A stretch of 64,000 nucleotides of DNA from Saccharothrix sp. (GCF_031180885.1 NZ_JAPSLK010000011.1:1-64000); one strand, 5' to 3'. Positions 16,201 to 24,592 are shown, numbered from the stretch's first letter. The notes: generated from the sequence alone by a model not told the origin. Program-made: numbers and translations.

Positions 16201-16513
16201 CTACGCGGCAGCCGAGCGGACCGCCGACCCCCGCGCCCTGGCGCTGGCCCTGGAAGGCCTGGCCGGCGCGCACGCCCTGGCCGGCCACCCTGCCACCGCC
16301 GCTGTCCTGCTGGGCGCGGCCGACACCGCCCGCCGCTCCCGTTGCGCACCCCTGCCCGAGGCCGAGCGGGGCGACGTAGACCGCATCACCGCCAAAGCCC
16401 GCGCCGCCCTGGGTCCGGACTTCCCCGAACACTTCACCCGCGGCACCAACCTGACCCCACCTCAAGCACGAGCGTTCGCCGACGCGAAAGCGCCTAGGAC
16501 CCCTGCCAGTTGA
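13235..16513 (+). CDS. AfsR/SARP-family regulator with NB-ARC and TPR domains
   Basis: 1092-residue multidomain regulator. Residues 1-95 form an OmpR-type winged helix (MRFGVLGPLEIRAADGTPV start, GRPVSVDRLVDALWP), 100-245 a bacterial transcriptional activation domain, 250-330 a low-complexity Pro/Ala/Thr linker, then an NB-ARC ATPase with Walker A VGPGGVGKT near 361-369, Walker B LLLVLDNCEHV near 430-440 and GLPLALELAA, and from about 650 a TPR-like helical repeat region. AfsR-type proteins activate secondary-metabolite or physiological operons on ATP binding and often Ser/Thr phosphorylation. Here the nearest target is the divergent oxidoreductase pair; there is no biosynthetic cluster next to it. 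The ATG is supported by the leaderless -10 box. Confidence 0.93.
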   Translation: MRFGVLGPLEIRAADGTPVRVVERKVRLVLAVLLADAGRPVSVDRLVDALWPDRPPGNPVRAVQAKVAQLRRALEDAEPGGRELVRPLAPGYVVHADLDADRFTALTGRARRADDLPRRAELLADALALWRGPAFADFADDEFARPVVARLDEARLTALEDHAETRLALGDHAALPAELGELVARHPLRERLRAVHLRALHRSGRQAEALAGYEELRRRLADDLGVDPGPDLTALYRAILTQDAAEAAPPTPAPAAPTPAPTPAPPAPASAVPGPAVPAPAGPPAPPAHPTAATGPAPATGLTTAGGPTGPTVGTGPTSPVAVSGPVVVSALPVPATPLVGRADLVADVGDRLATDRLVTLVGPGGVGKTRLALEVGRRARFPDGVRLADLTGPRTPLDVVAAALDVRDDGTWGLDPVLLVDRIGHALRDRRLLLVLDNCEHVMAEVAALVRDLLDAAPGLRVLATSREPLAIAGEVLAPVPPLPEADAVRLFTERAAAVAPGVPLDDDAVTALCRRLDGLPLALELAATKVRALGVRGVLDRLDDRFRLLRDGYRDASARHRTLRAVVDWSWELLTDTERRVLSRLAVHADGCTVEAAEHVSAVDDVLEALIRLVDRSLVVVGDGPRYRLLESVAAYGVERLAEAGELDEARRRHVEHYTAYAERARLRGPEQGRWLDLLDTEAANMHAALAHADPAHAARLADALVWHWVLRGRLGEALRTLAPVASPSAQAWRTGIAVLTGDGADRARRIADALAREPDTRSRWFLGHALCCIGDLAAGERLVEAALHDFRAEGDRWGEAAALADRATVHLLRGDLDCVAEDGGRSAELFTELGDQWGRLRTVMPLAMRAEVLGDYDEAGARLGEGVVLARRLGLWTQVADLTAGLARIALLRHDHATARILHEQARDLAAAHGHRAGEVNAVLGLGLGARRAGELDTAETHLRAVLRWHHQVGLDGANALVLAELGFIAELRGDPATALDLQRQGYAAAERTADPRALALALEGLAGAHALAGHPATAAVLLGAADTARRSRCAPLPEAERGDVDRITAKARAALGPDFPEHFTRGTNLTPPQARAFADAKAPRTPAS

Positions 16514-16596
16514 TCTGGAACCACTCCATGGATGTCAGTCGATCCGGTTGTCGACACTCTTCCGGCTGTCACCAGGTTCGGCGGCCTGGTCGGCCG

Positions 16597-17676
16597 TCAG
16601 CGCTGGAGAACACCCCGGTCGAACAACGACCGGTAGAACGCGAGGTGGCGTCGGGCCGCCTCGGCCCACGTGTGGCGGTTCGCCAGTGCCCTGCCGGCTT
16701 CGAGAAACGACCCGTTGTCGGCCAACGCGTCGCCCAGAGCCGCCGCGAACTCCGCCGGTGTGACCGCGAAGCGCGCCGCGCCGTCGAACACTTCCCGCAG
16801 CACCGGCAGGTCCCGCACCACCAACGGCACACCGGCGGCCAGCGCCTCCATCGCCGCCAGACCGAACCCCTCCTTCGTCGAAGGGAACGCGAACACCGCC
16901 GCCGACGCCACCAACGACGGCAGCGCGTCGTGGTCCACCGGCCCGAGCACGACCGGCTCCACCCCCAGCTCCCTCGCCCGCTCCTCCCACCGCGCCCGGT
17001 AGTCGCGGTAGTCGAACAACGTCTCCCCGCCCGCCACCACCAACCGCACATCGGGGTGCCGGGCCCGCAACAAAGCGCACGCCTCCAGCAAGTCGATCGA
17101 CCCCTTGCGCGGCTCGATCCCGCCCACCGCGAGCACGTACCGCCCCAAGTGCTCCCAGCCCTGCCGCCGCGCGCGGGCGAACCGCGCCGCGTCCACCCCG
17201 TTGGGGATCACCTCGGCCGCGATGCCCCACCCGTCCGCCAACTCCCCGGCCACCGCCCGGGACACGCACACATGCGCGACCGGCGTCGTGATCGCCCGCT
17301 CGTGGCAGGCCGCCAGCTCCGGCGTGGTGAAGTGGTCGATGTGGTGCACCGTGCGCACGCACACGTCCACCGCGTTGGCGCTGATGCAGTCCTGCGCGTG
17401 CACGACGTCGAACCCGGACGGGTCGAACGCCTCCCGCATCACCGCGATCGACCGCAGGATCCGCGCCCCGACCTCCTCGCCCTCCACCTCCGGGAACGGC
17501 ACCACCCGCACCGCCACCCGCGGGTCCACCGGCCGGAAGAACCCGGTGTCCCCGCCCCGCCCCAAGGTCCACACCGTCACGTCCGCGCCCGCGAAAGCCA
17601 ACGCCTCCGCCAACGCCAACGTGTGCACCACCCCGCCGCGCGGCTTGGACGAGTACGTCAGCAGCGCCACCTTCAC
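16597..17676 (-). CDS. GT4 glycosyltransferase, MSMEG_0565-like
   Basis: 359-residue GT-B retaining glycosyltransferase, last gene of the Nit1C-like operon. The N-terminus VALLTYSSKPRGGVVHTLALA and the C-terminal nucleotide-sugar motif FPSTKEGFGLAAMEALAAGVPLV (E-x7-E) with VIPNGVD are typical of GT4. The gene position and the SSKPRGGVVH start match the MSMEG_0565 family found in these clusters, so the cluster product may be glycosylated. GTG 17676 overlaps the previous stop (GTGA). Acceptor and donor are unknown. Confidence 0.9.
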   Translation of the reverse strand: MKVALLTYSSKPRGGVVHTLALAEALAFAGADVTVWTLGRGGDTGFFRPVDPRVAVRVVPFPEVEGEEVGARILRSIAVMREAFDPSGFDVVHAQDCISANAVDVCVRTVHHIDHFTTPELAACHERAITTPVAHVCVSRAVAGELADGWGIAAEVIPNGVDAARFARARRQGWEHLGRYVLAVGGIEPRKGSIDLLEACALLRARHPDVRLVVAGGETLFDYRDYRARWEERARELGVEPVVLGPVDHDALPSLVASAAVFAFPSTKEGFGLAAMEALAAGVPLVVRDLPVLREVFDGAARFAVTPAEFAAALGDALADNGSFLEAGRALANRHTWAEAARRHLAFYRSLFDRGVLQR

Positions 17677-18497
17677 GCGTACGCCGCCGGTTTCCGCTCG
17701 GCCAGGTGGCTCAGCACCCGGCGCGCCTTGGCGATCTCGGCCGCCGGATCGACCTCCGCCACCGCGATCCCCGCCTTGGACCACGTGCGCGCCAGCACCT
17801 CCCCGCCCGGGCCGACCACCTTGGCCTGCCCCAGGAACTTCATCCCGCCCAACGCCCCGGTCTGGTTGGACGACGCCAGCACGACCTGGTTCTCCGCCGC
17901 CCGCGCGCAGTCGTACAGGTCGAACAGCCGGGACTGCCGGTCCTGCGCCATTCGCGGCGCGCGGTTGGTGATGCTGGTGGGCCACGCGGACAGGCACGCC
18001 AGGATCTCCGCCCCGTCCAGCGCCAACGACCGGGCCGCCTCCGGGAACGTCTTGTCGTAGTCGATGAGCATCCCGAGCCGGCCGACGGGCGTGTCGAACG
18101 CGGTGAACTCCTCGCCCGCCCGATACGCCACCGACTCGCCCGCGGGCTGGTGCACCTTCCGGTGCTTGCCGAGCACGCCATCGCCGTTGAGGCACACCGC
18201 GCTGTTGTACCGGTCGTCGCCGTCGGCTTCGCAGTACCCCACGCACACCACCATCTCCGCCGCCATCCGCGCCACCTCCCGGATCAGCGGACCGTCCGGC
18301 TCCAACGCGGGCGGCAACGCGTCGGGGTCCGGGTGCCGCAGGTCGGCCAGGTAGCCGCCGAGCGCGGCGTCGGGCAGCACCAGCAGGCCCACGCCGGACT
18401 GCCGGGCGTGGTCGATCAGCGTGCCGATGCGGCGCAGGTCGAAGTCGAGGTCGCGGCCGAACGCCGCCGCCGCGGCCCCGATGCGAAGGGTGCTCAC
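17673..18497 (-). CDS. Carbon-nitrogen hydrolase homologue lacking catalytic Cys and Glu
   Basis: 274-residue nitrilase-superfamily fold, clearly paralogous to the next gene upstream (both contain HRKVHQP, the DKxFPE element and RFDL-like tail). Of the Glu-Lys-Cys triad only Lys114 (GKHRK) remains: the Glu position is D43 (LPDAALGG) and the nucleophile is D146 (MLIDYDK). The protein should not hydrolyse by the normal thioester route; it may be a regulatory or structural partner of the active paralogue. The fold is otherwise intact, with no frameshift. GTG 18497 is seven bases after the paralogue's stop. Confidence 0.88.
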   Translation of the reverse strand: MSTLRIGAAAAAFGRDLDFDLRRIGTLIDHARQSGVGLLVLPDAALGGYLADLRHPDPDALPPALEPDGPLIREVARMAAEMVVCVGYCEADGDDRYNSAVCLNGDGVLGKHRKVHQPAGESVAYRAGEEFTAFDTPVGRLGMLIDYDKTFPEAARSLALDGAEILACLSAWPTSITNRAPRMAQDRQSRLFDLYDCARAAENQVVLASSNQTGALGGMKFLGQAKVVGPGGEVLARTWSKAGIAVAEVDPAAEIAKARRVLSHLAERKPAAYA

Positions 18498-18504
18498 GCG
18501 TGCA

Positions 18505-19350
18505 TCATGCCCGGGCCAGGCCGTCGTCCAGCGGCTGGTAGGCCTCCGGTCGGCGGTCCCGCAGGTGCCCCATCGACCGCCGGGCCGCCGCCAGCGCCGC
18601 CGGCACGTCGATCTCCGCCACCGCCACGCCCGCCGCCACCCCGGTGGTCGCCAGCACGTCACCGCCGGGGTCGACCACCTTGGCGCTGGCCACGAACCGC
18701 AGCGCGCCGAACTCGCCGGACTGGTTCGCCGACACCCACACGACCTGGTTCTCCAACGCCCGCGCCCGGTCGAACAGGTCGAACCGGCGGGTCCACCGGT
18801 CCTGCGCCAGGTCGGCCGCGGGGTTCGTGCGACTGGCCGGCCACGCCGACGCGCACACCACGATCTCCGCGCCGTCCAGCGCCAGAGCGCGGGCCGACTC
18901 GGGGAATGCCTTGTCGTAGCAGATCATCATGCCGACCCGGCCGACCGGCGTGTCGAACGCGGCGAACCGGTCACCCGCGCCGTAGCTGGCGTTCTCCCGC
19001 AACGGCTGGTGCACCTTGCGGTGGTTGCCCAGCACACCGTCACCGCTCACGCAGACGACGCTGTTGTAGCGCACGCCGTCCGCCAGTTCGCAGTACCCGG
19101 CGGTGACGACCAGGTCGCCGGCCAGCGCCGCCAACCTTCCGATCTCCGGGCCGTCCAACGCGAACGCGGGCGGACTGTCCGCGCCGCCGTCCAAAGTGGA
19201 CAAGTAGCCGCCCAGGCACGCCTCGGGCAACGCGAGCAGACCCACCCCGGCCGCCTTCGCGTCCTCGACCAACTCGGCAATCCGGCCGAAGTCGGCCTCC
19301 AGGTCGCGGTCGAACGGAGCCGCCACGGCGGCCACGCGCAGGACGCTCAT
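18505..19350 (-). CDS. Carbon-nitrogen hydrolase (amidase-type, intact triad)
   Basis: 281-residue nitrilase-superfamily enzyme with an intact triad: E43 (LPEACLGG), K112 (NHRKVH) and C144 (MMICYDKAFPE). The CYDxxFPE context is that of amidases/N-carbamoyl hydrolases (and the MSMEG_0566-type proteins of these clusters) rather than of true nitrilases, whose Cys sits in a CWEN context and which are longer. It would cleave a C-N bond in the cluster's intermediate. The ATG at 19350 overlaps the stop of the GNAT-AIR synthase gene (ATGA). Confidence 0.9.
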   Translation of the reverse strand: MSVLRVAAVAAPFDRDLEADFGRIAELVEDAKAAGVGLLALPEACLGGYLSTLDGGADSPPAFALDGPEIGRLAALAGDLVVTAGYCELADGVRYNSVVCVSGDGVLGNHRKVHQPLRENASYGAGDRFAAFDTPVGRVGMMICYDKAFPESARALALDGAEIVVCASAWPASRTNPAADLAQDRWTRRFDLFDRARALENQVVWVSANQSGEFGALRFVASAKVVDPGGDVLATTGVAAGVAVAEIDVPAALAAARRSMGHLRDRRPEAYQPLDDGLARA

Positions 19351-20753
19351 GCGAGCCCCATTCCCGTCACGGCGTCCGTGACAGCGTCGGTGACGTCTCC
19401 GTCCGGCCAGCGCAGCGCGACACCGCGCCCGCCGACCAGTGCACCGCACAGCGCGCTCTCGGCCGGGCCGGCGGGCGGAGCCGGGGCACCGGGGTCGTCG
19501 GCGGTGAGCATGGCGAAGCCGGGGAAGCAGGTGAGCCAGTCACCCACCGTCGCCGTACGCGGCCTCGGCACCGCCGCCACGTCGAGCACGGCGGCGCAGC
19601 CACTGGCCTCGGCGAGCATCCCGAGCGTGCCGACGACACCGGCCATGGACACGTCCTTGGCGGCCTTGGGGCGTGCGGCGGCCACCGAGCCGAGCATCGC
19701 GCGCAGTTCGGGCGTGCGGCGGGTGGACGTGGAATCCCATTGGCGGCCTTGGTGACCAGCCCGCCACCCACCGCCCAGGTCGGCGGTGAGCCTTATGTGA
19801 TGCCCAGGCTTCCCGCCACCGGCCGGCACCGGGTGTGCCGTCCGCCCCAGCGCCGTGACCGACAGCGCGGCGGGCACGCCGAACTGCGTGTGCCCACCGA
19901 GAACCGGCACGTCATAGGCAGTGCACGCCATGCGGAGTCCACTGAGGACTCTGGACGCGAAGGACACGTCCCGCGCGCCTATCGCGTCCAGCAGCCCGAC
20001 CGGTTCGGCGCCCATCGCGGCCAGGTCGTTCAGGTTGACCAGGACCGAGCACCACCCCGCCCACTCCGGTGAGCGCTCCACCATCGACGGCACGATCGCG
20101 TCGCACGCCGCCACGAGATCGCTGCCGGGCACGGGAGCGCCGTCGTCCCCGACGAAGCCCGCGCCACCGGGGGCCAGTCCGTGCAGCAGGCGCCCAAGGT
20201 CGCGTTTGGTGGCGGCGACCAGCGCGGCGATGCGCCCGATCGGCCACCGCATCAACACGTGCGGACGCCCGGCTACGACGACGTCCCGCACCCGCGCCCA
20301 CCCCAGCCGGGTGAACAGGGCCTCGTTGCGCGCCTGCACGGTCGCGTCGAACCGCAACGCCCCGGCGGCCTCGGCACGGGCACACGCCGCCCGCACCAGG
20401 GCCGGCCCCACCCCGCTCGTGCCGCGACTGGCCGGGTCCACGACCAGCCGCCCGCCCTGCCACCAGCCGATGTCCGGCTCGTCGACCCGGGCGGGATGCA
20501 GCCGCACCCCGCCCAGCACGCGGCCGTCGTCGTCGCGCGCCACCAGCACGACCGTGCGCGGATCGTCGTCGTGTTCGTCCAGGTCGGTTCCGGCGAACAG
20601 TTCCTGCTCCTCGACGAACACGAGCCGGCGCAGGTCCCGGTAGGCCGTGAGGTCGTCCGCCTGTTCGATCCGGAACCCCGGCCGCACCGGCCGTTCGCCC
20701 AGCAGCGCCACGACCTCGGAGGCGGCCCGGGACGGTCCGTCGAAGGCGATCAT
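19347..20753 (-). CDS. GNAT acetyltransferase-AIR synthase fusion (MSMEG_0567-like)
   Basis: 468-residue fusion. Residues about 20-170 are a GNAT N-acetyltransferase (RLVFVEEQELF, VLVARDDDGRVLGGVRL, GRLVVDPASRGTSGVGPALV), and about 190-460 an AIR synthase-related (PurM/SelD-like) ATP-binding domain (GDDGAPVPGSDLVAACD, LVNLNDLAAMGAEPVGLLDA, DVSMAGVVGTLGMLAEASG). In cyanobacteria and pseudomonads the two halves are often separate NitE/NitF genes; the fused form matches the MSMEG_0567/Sll0786 'nitrogen starvation' family. It probably acetylates and phosphorylates or ATP-activates cluster intermediates. Start ATG 20753 overlaps the radical SAM stop. Confidence 0.9.
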   Translation of the reverse strand: MIAFDGPSRAASEVVALLGERPVRPGFRIEQADDLTAYRDLRRLVFVEEQELFAGTDLDEHDDDPRTVVLVARDDDGRVLGGVRLHPARVDEPDIGWWQGGRLVVDPASRGTSGVGPALVRAACARAEAAGALRFDATVQARNEALFTRLGWARVRDVVVAGRPHVLMRWPIGRIAALVAATKRDLGRLLHGLAPGGAGFVGDDGAPVPGSDLVAACDAIVPSMVERSPEWAGWCSVLVNLNDLAAMGAEPVGLLDAIGARDVSFASRVLSGLRMACTAYDVPVLGGHTQFGVPAALSVTALGRTAHPVPAGGGKPGHHIRLTADLGGGWRAGHQGRQWDSTSTRRTPELRAMLGSVAAARPKAAKDVSMAGVVGTLGMLAEASGCAAVLDVAAVPRPRTATVGDWLTCFPGFAMLTADDPGAPAPPAGPAESALCGALVGGRGVALRWPDGDVTDAVTDAVTGMGLA

Positions 20754-21817
20754 CCGCCCGCCGCCTGCAACACACCGCACGCGCCACACGCCGCGCACCC
20801 GGCCTCCTGCCCGGCACCGGTCATCCCCGCCGCGCGCAGCAATTCGGCGATCCGGGACGTCACCGAGGCGACCAACTCCACCGACGGCCCCGTCACGCCG
20901 TCCCGCCGCGCCAACGTGCCCGCCATCGGCCGGAACGGCACCGCGAACGGGTACACCCCGCGCTCGATCAACGCCGCCGCGCCCGCCACGATCGAATCGG
21001 CCTCCTCGCCCAGACCGATCAGCAGGTAGGTGGACACCTTGTTCCACCCGAACACCCGCACCGCCTCGTCCCACGCCGCCCAGTACTCGGAAAGCGGCAC
21101 GGTCGACTTGCCGGGCATCCACCGGCGGCGGACCTCGTCGTCCAACGACTCGACGTGGATGCCGATCGCCGTCGCGCCCGCATCCCTCAGCTCGGTGAGC
21201 ACGCCCAGGTCGGCCGGCGGTTCTATCTGCACCTGGATCGGCAGCCCCGGCACGGTTTCCAGCACTGCCCGAACAGCGCGCACCAGGTTGCGGGCACCGC
21301 GATCGGGACCGGCGGTGGTCCCGGTCGTCATCACCATCTGCCGGACGCCGTCGAGCCGGACCGCCGCCGCCGCGACCTCGGCCAACTGCGCCGGCGTCTT
21401 GGCCGCGACCGTCGCGCCGGACCGCAGCGACTCCTCGATCGTGCAGAACCGGCACCGCTGGTCCTCGCCGTACCGGATGCAGGTCTGCACGACGGTCGTG
21501 GCGAGCACGTCCTTGCCGTGCAACCGGGCGATCTGCTCGTAAGGTATGCCGTCGGCGGTCACCAGGTCGTAGAACTTGGGCCGGCGCACGACCGTCAGCG
21601 ACAACCCGGTGTCCACCGCGCCGTGCCAGATCTTGCCGTCCCGGACCTCGTAGGGGCTGTGGGGGTTGCGGGGGAGTGCCGCGTTGGCACCGTCGACCAG
21701 GACGTGCCCGTCGTCGCTGGGCCCCGCGCCCTGCGGCCGGTGAACGGGTGCGTCGACCCGCACGCCGTCCACGGCGATGCCGACCCTCGCCGTGTACTTC
21801 CCAGTGCCAACGCGCAC
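20750..21817 (-). CDS. Radical SAM protein, MSMEG_0568-like
   Basis: 355-residue radical SAM enzyme of the Nit1C-like cluster. The iron-sulfur ligand set is a spaced variant, C-x8-C-x2-C (TCIRYGEDQRCRFCTIEES), which is characteristic of this family rather than the textbook Cx3Cx2C. Downstream are MTTGTTAGPD and IEPPADLG, consistent with the partial TIM barrel, and a Cys-rich C-terminus (GCAACGACG) that could bind another metal centre. GTG 21817 follows a GGGGG ribosome binding site. Reaction unknown. Confidence 0.92.
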   Translation of the reverse strand: MRVGTGKYTARVGIAVDGVRVDAPVHRPQGAGPSDDGHVLVDGANAALPRNPHSPYEVRDGKIWHGAVDTGLSLTVVRRPKFYDLVTADGIPYEQIARLHGKDVLATTVVQTCIRYGEDQRCRFCTIEESLRSGATVAAKTPAQLAEVAAAAVRLDGVRQMVMTTGTTAGPDRGARNLVRAVRAVLETVPGLPIQVQIEPPADLGVLTELRDAGATAIGIHVESLDDEVRRRWMPGKSTVPLSEYWAAWDEAVRVFGWNKVSTYLLIGLGEEADSIVAGAAALIERGVYPFAVPFRPMAGTLARRDGVTGPSVELVASVTSRIAELLRAAGMTGAGQEAGCAACGACGVLQAAGG

Positions 21818-21826
21818 GACGACCCC

Positions 21827-22339
21827 CTAGAACATGTAGGTGGAGTTGATGACCGCGCCCTTGCGCGCGTAGTGGATCAACGCGTCCTGCACGTCCAGCG
21901 GGTGCGTGGGGATGACGCCCTCGATGAGGTCTTCCTCCCGCGCGCCGTGCAGCGACAGGCCGAACCGGCAGCAGTACACCTTGCCGCCCTCGGCGATGAA
22001 CGTCTTGAGCTGGTCGTTGATGTTCAGCTCACCGGGGAACGCGGCGTTGCCGGTGGTCGGGAAGCCGCGGGTGGCCAGGCAGTTCAGCGAACCGGGGCCG
22101 TAGAAGTAGATCGCCGACTCGAAGCCCTTCCGCAGCGCGCGGGTCGCCTGGAGGATCGCCACGAAGCTCACCGACGACTCGTGCGCGATGCCGTGGACGA
22201 GGGTGAAGTACGTTTCCCCGTCCTCGGCCTGGTAGTCGGGGAACACCTTGGTGCCGCCGTAGAGGGAGGAGCCCTCGGGCAGCGAAGGGTGCGGGATCTC
22301 GTCGAGGCTCTGCTTCTCCAGTTCGGTCAGGTCGGCCAT
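21827..22339 (-). CDS. MSMEG_0572/Sll0783-type nitrogen starvation protein
   Basis: 170-residue protein. Features such as SLYGGTKVFPDYQAEDGETYF, YFYGPGSLNCLATRGFP and KVYCCRFGLSLHG match the MSMEG_0572/Sll0783 family (NitB of Nit1C clusters), a DsrE-like small fold of unknown activity; disruption of sll0783 in Synechocystis is known to affect polyhydroxybutyrate accumulation under nitrogen starvation. Two adjacent Cys (YCC) may be functional. AGAGGAG precedes the ATG at 22339. It lies nine bases before the radical SAM gene. Confidence 0.9.
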   Translation of the reverse strand: MADLTELEKQSLDEIPHPSLPEGSSLYGGTKVFPDYQAEDGETYFTLVHGIAHESSVSFVAILQATRALRKGFESAIYFYGPGSLNCLATRGFPTTGNAAFPGELNINDQLKTFIAEGGKVYCCRFGLSLHGAREEDLIEGVIPTHPLDVQDALIHYARKGAVINSTYMF

Positions 22340-22353
22340 CTCGACTCCTCTTG

Positions 22354-23169
22354 TCAGCCGTAGAGTTCTTCGAACGTGCCGCGGAAGACGAGGTCGGCGA
22401 GTTCGCCGTCCCCGACCGCCGCGCGCAGGCGGGCGCACTCGCCGGGGTGGTCGCCCCACGGCTCGTCGCTGGCGAACAGGACGCGGTCGTGCCCGGTGCC
22501 GCGCTTGTCGATCTCGTCGGCGAGCCAGCGCGGCGCGAAGCCGATCGCCCACGACAGGTCGGTGTAGACGCGCTTGCCCCGGTCGATCCAGTCGAAGAAG
22601 CGCGAGCCGGCCAGCTTGATGTGCCCGCTCGCACCGCCGCCGAAGTGCACCAGGTGCACCGCGACCCGGTCGGCGTACCAGTCGACGAGGTGACCGACCT
22701 CGTCGACGTCGGACGCGGCGCCGGGCGAGGTGTGCACGTGCACCACGAGGTCGTGCTCGGCCGCCGCCGCGAAGATCCGGTCGAGGCCGGGGCGGCACGC
22801 CGGGTCGGTGGGACTGCCGCCGAGCAGGAAGCTCAACTTCAGCGCCCGCACCCCCGGCTCGCCCGCCAGCCGCAACGCTTTTTCGGTGCGGTCGTTGTCG
22901 CGGCTCAGCGGCGACACCCACAGCCCGGCCCGGACCCGGTCGTCGACGTTCGCCGCCTCCACGCACAACTCGTTGAAGGAGAACGCGATCGCGGGGTCGG
23001 GCACGCCGTAGTTCGGGATCACCAGGGCGCGTTCGGTGCCCTCGGCGTCGAGGTCGGCGATCAGGTCGGCGATGGTGGCGCGGGCGTTGCGGTCGGGGCG
23101 CACGGGCGGGCCGCCGTAGAACGGGTGGGCGGGCAGCACGCCGAGGTGCCGGTGCGCGTCGAAGACCAT
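22354..23169 (-). CDS. Amidohydrolase-2 family TIM-barrel hydrolase
   Basis: 271-residue metal-dependent hydrolase. The N-terminal FDAHRHLG (HxH) and later VHVHTSPG, HLVHFGGG and FASDEPWG supply the typical metal ligands of the Amidohydro_2/ACMSD-like family, which performs hydrolysis or decarboxylation of small ring or amide compounds. This gene is not a member of the Nit1C core as I remember it, so it may be a lineage-specific addition to the pathway. ATG 23169 is chosen because GGAGG sits five bases upstream; GTG 23175 is too close to it. Confidence 0.88.
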   Translation of the reverse strand: MVFDAHRHLGVLPAHPFYGGPPVRPDRNARATIADLIADLDAEGTERALVIPNYGVPDPAIAFSFNELCVEAANVDDRVRAGLWVSPLSRDNDRTEKALRLAGEPGVRALKLSFLLGGSPTDPACRPGLDRIFAAAAEHDLVVHVHTSPGAASDVDEVGHLVDWYADRVAVHLVHFGGGASGHIKLAGSRFFDWIDRGKRVYTDLSWAIGFAPRWLADEIDKRGTGHDRVLFASDEPWGDHPGECARLRAAVGDGELADLVFRGTFEELYG

Positions 23170-23181
23170 GGTCACCTCCGG

Positions 23182-24507
23182 TCAGGCCACGGTGCGCGGC
23201 GCGGTCCAGTCGTCGTCACGGGGCCAGGTGTCGGTGCGGGTGCCCGCGATCCAGCGGACCTCGGCCGCCGCCCGCGGTCGGGTGATCTCGCGGGCCAGGT
23301 GCTCGGCGTCGTCGCCGACACCGCAGAACCGGCCCGAGCCCCAGGTGTGCTGCCAGGGCAGGCCGAGGAAGTACAGGCCGGGGCAGCTGGTCACGCCGCG
23401 CACGTGCGTCGGGTAGCCCCGTCCGTCGAAGACCGGCACCTCGATCCACCGGTGGTCGGTGCCGAACCCGGTGGCCCACACGACGGCGGAAAGCGTTGCC
23501 GCTTTGACGTCTCCGGGTTCGTCGGGCGGTAACCACACTGGTGTGTAACGCTTTTCTTGCGGAGCTTCGATCTTTTGTCGCTCTATGTGGGCGTCGATGG
23601 AGTCCTTGATGCCCTCGGACACCGCGTCGGCGTGGTCGAGGTTGGTCTTGAGGTCGTTCGCGAACCGCAGCACACCCCGTTCGACGCCGATGAGCCTGCC
23701 GTGCAACCGCATCCCGTCCCGCGCGAACGCCCGCAGGTCGATGTCGCGCCCGCCGTCGCGCCCGGTGACGTAGTGGTTGACCCGGAACCGCACCGCGTCC
23801 GAGTCGTCGAATTCGTCGATCCCGCGCCGGTAGTAGCCCATCTCGTCCAACCACGCGACGACGTCCCTTCCCCGGTAGAAGCGGGCGACCCGCGGTGCCG
23901 TGCCGACCGCGAGGTGCACCCGGCGACCGGCCAGGTGCAGGTCTTCGGCGATCTGGGCCCCGGACTGCCCGCTGCCGACGACCAGGATTTCCCCGTCGGG
24001 GAGCTGTTCGGGATTGCGGTAGGCCGAGGAGTGCACTTGGGCGATGTCTTCGGGCAGCCGTTCGGCCAGGCGAGGGATCCGCGGCACCTGGTACGGCCCG
24101 GTGGCCACGACGACGTGGTCGGCGGTCAGGGCGCCGCTGGTCGTGGTGAGCTGGAATCCTTTGCCGGTGCGGCGAAGCCGGGTGGCGGCGACTCCTTCGA
24201 GCAGTGGTGGTCCGAACGAGCTCCGGTAGTCGCGGAGGTAGGCCACGACCTCGTCGCGCCCCATGAACCCGTCCGGATCGTCGCCGGAGTAAGGGAACCC
24301 CGGCAGCTTGCACTGCCAATTCGGGGTGACAAGGCAGAACGAGTCCCACCGCCGCGAACTCCACTCGCCACCCGCCCTGTCCTTCTCCAGCACCACGTGC
24401 TCGACGCCGCGCGCACCCAACCGGTGGCTCATCGACAACCCGGCCTGACCCCCGCCCACGACCACCACAGGGAGGTGCGTGCCGTCCAACTCGTCGCGCT
24501 CGACCAC
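23182..24507 (-). CDS. FAD-dependent oxidoreductase, MSMEG_0569-like
   Basis: 441-residue flavin monooxygenase-type enzyme, first gene of the operon. It has an N-terminal FAD-binding Rossmann motif (VVVVGGGQAGLSMS), an NADPH-binding motif near the middle (ILVVGSGQSGAQIAEDL), and a C-terminal VWATGFGTDHRW (ATGF/Y) motif as in FMO/BVMO-type proteins. KLPGFPYSGDDPDGFMGRDEV is characteristic of the MSMEG_0569 family (NitH). GTG 24507 is preceded by AAGGG at about eight bases. Substrate unknown; it probably oxidises an amine or nitrile-forming intermediate. Confidence 0.9.
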   Translation of the reverse strand: MVERDELDGTHLPVVVVGGGQAGLSMSHRLGARGVEHVVLEKDRAGGEWSSRRWDSFCLVTPNWQCKLPGFPYSGDDPDGFMGRDEVVAYLRDYRSSFGPPLLEGVAATRLRRTGKGFQLTTTSGALTADHVVVATGPYQVPRIPRLAERLPEDIAQVHSSAYRNPEQLPDGEILVVGSGQSGAQIAEDLHLAGRRVHLAVGTAPRVARFYRGRDVVAWLDEMGYYRRGIDEFDDSDAVRFRVNHYVTGRDGGRDIDLRAFARDGMRLHGRLIGVERGVLRFANDLKTNLDHADAVSEGIKDSIDAHIERQKIEAPQEKRYTPVWLPPDEPGDVKAATLSAVVWATGFGTDHRWIEVPVFDGRGYPTHVRGVTSCPGLYFLGLPWQHTWGSGRFCGVGDDAEHLAREITRPRAAAEVRWIAGTRTDTWPRDDDWTAPRTVA

Positions 24508-24592
24508 CGTTCGATCCCTTCGGACAGCGCGGATTCCGCGTCGGACAAGGGGTCTCGAAGAGTCCGCACCGCTTCGGCGGGATGCGATCAGA

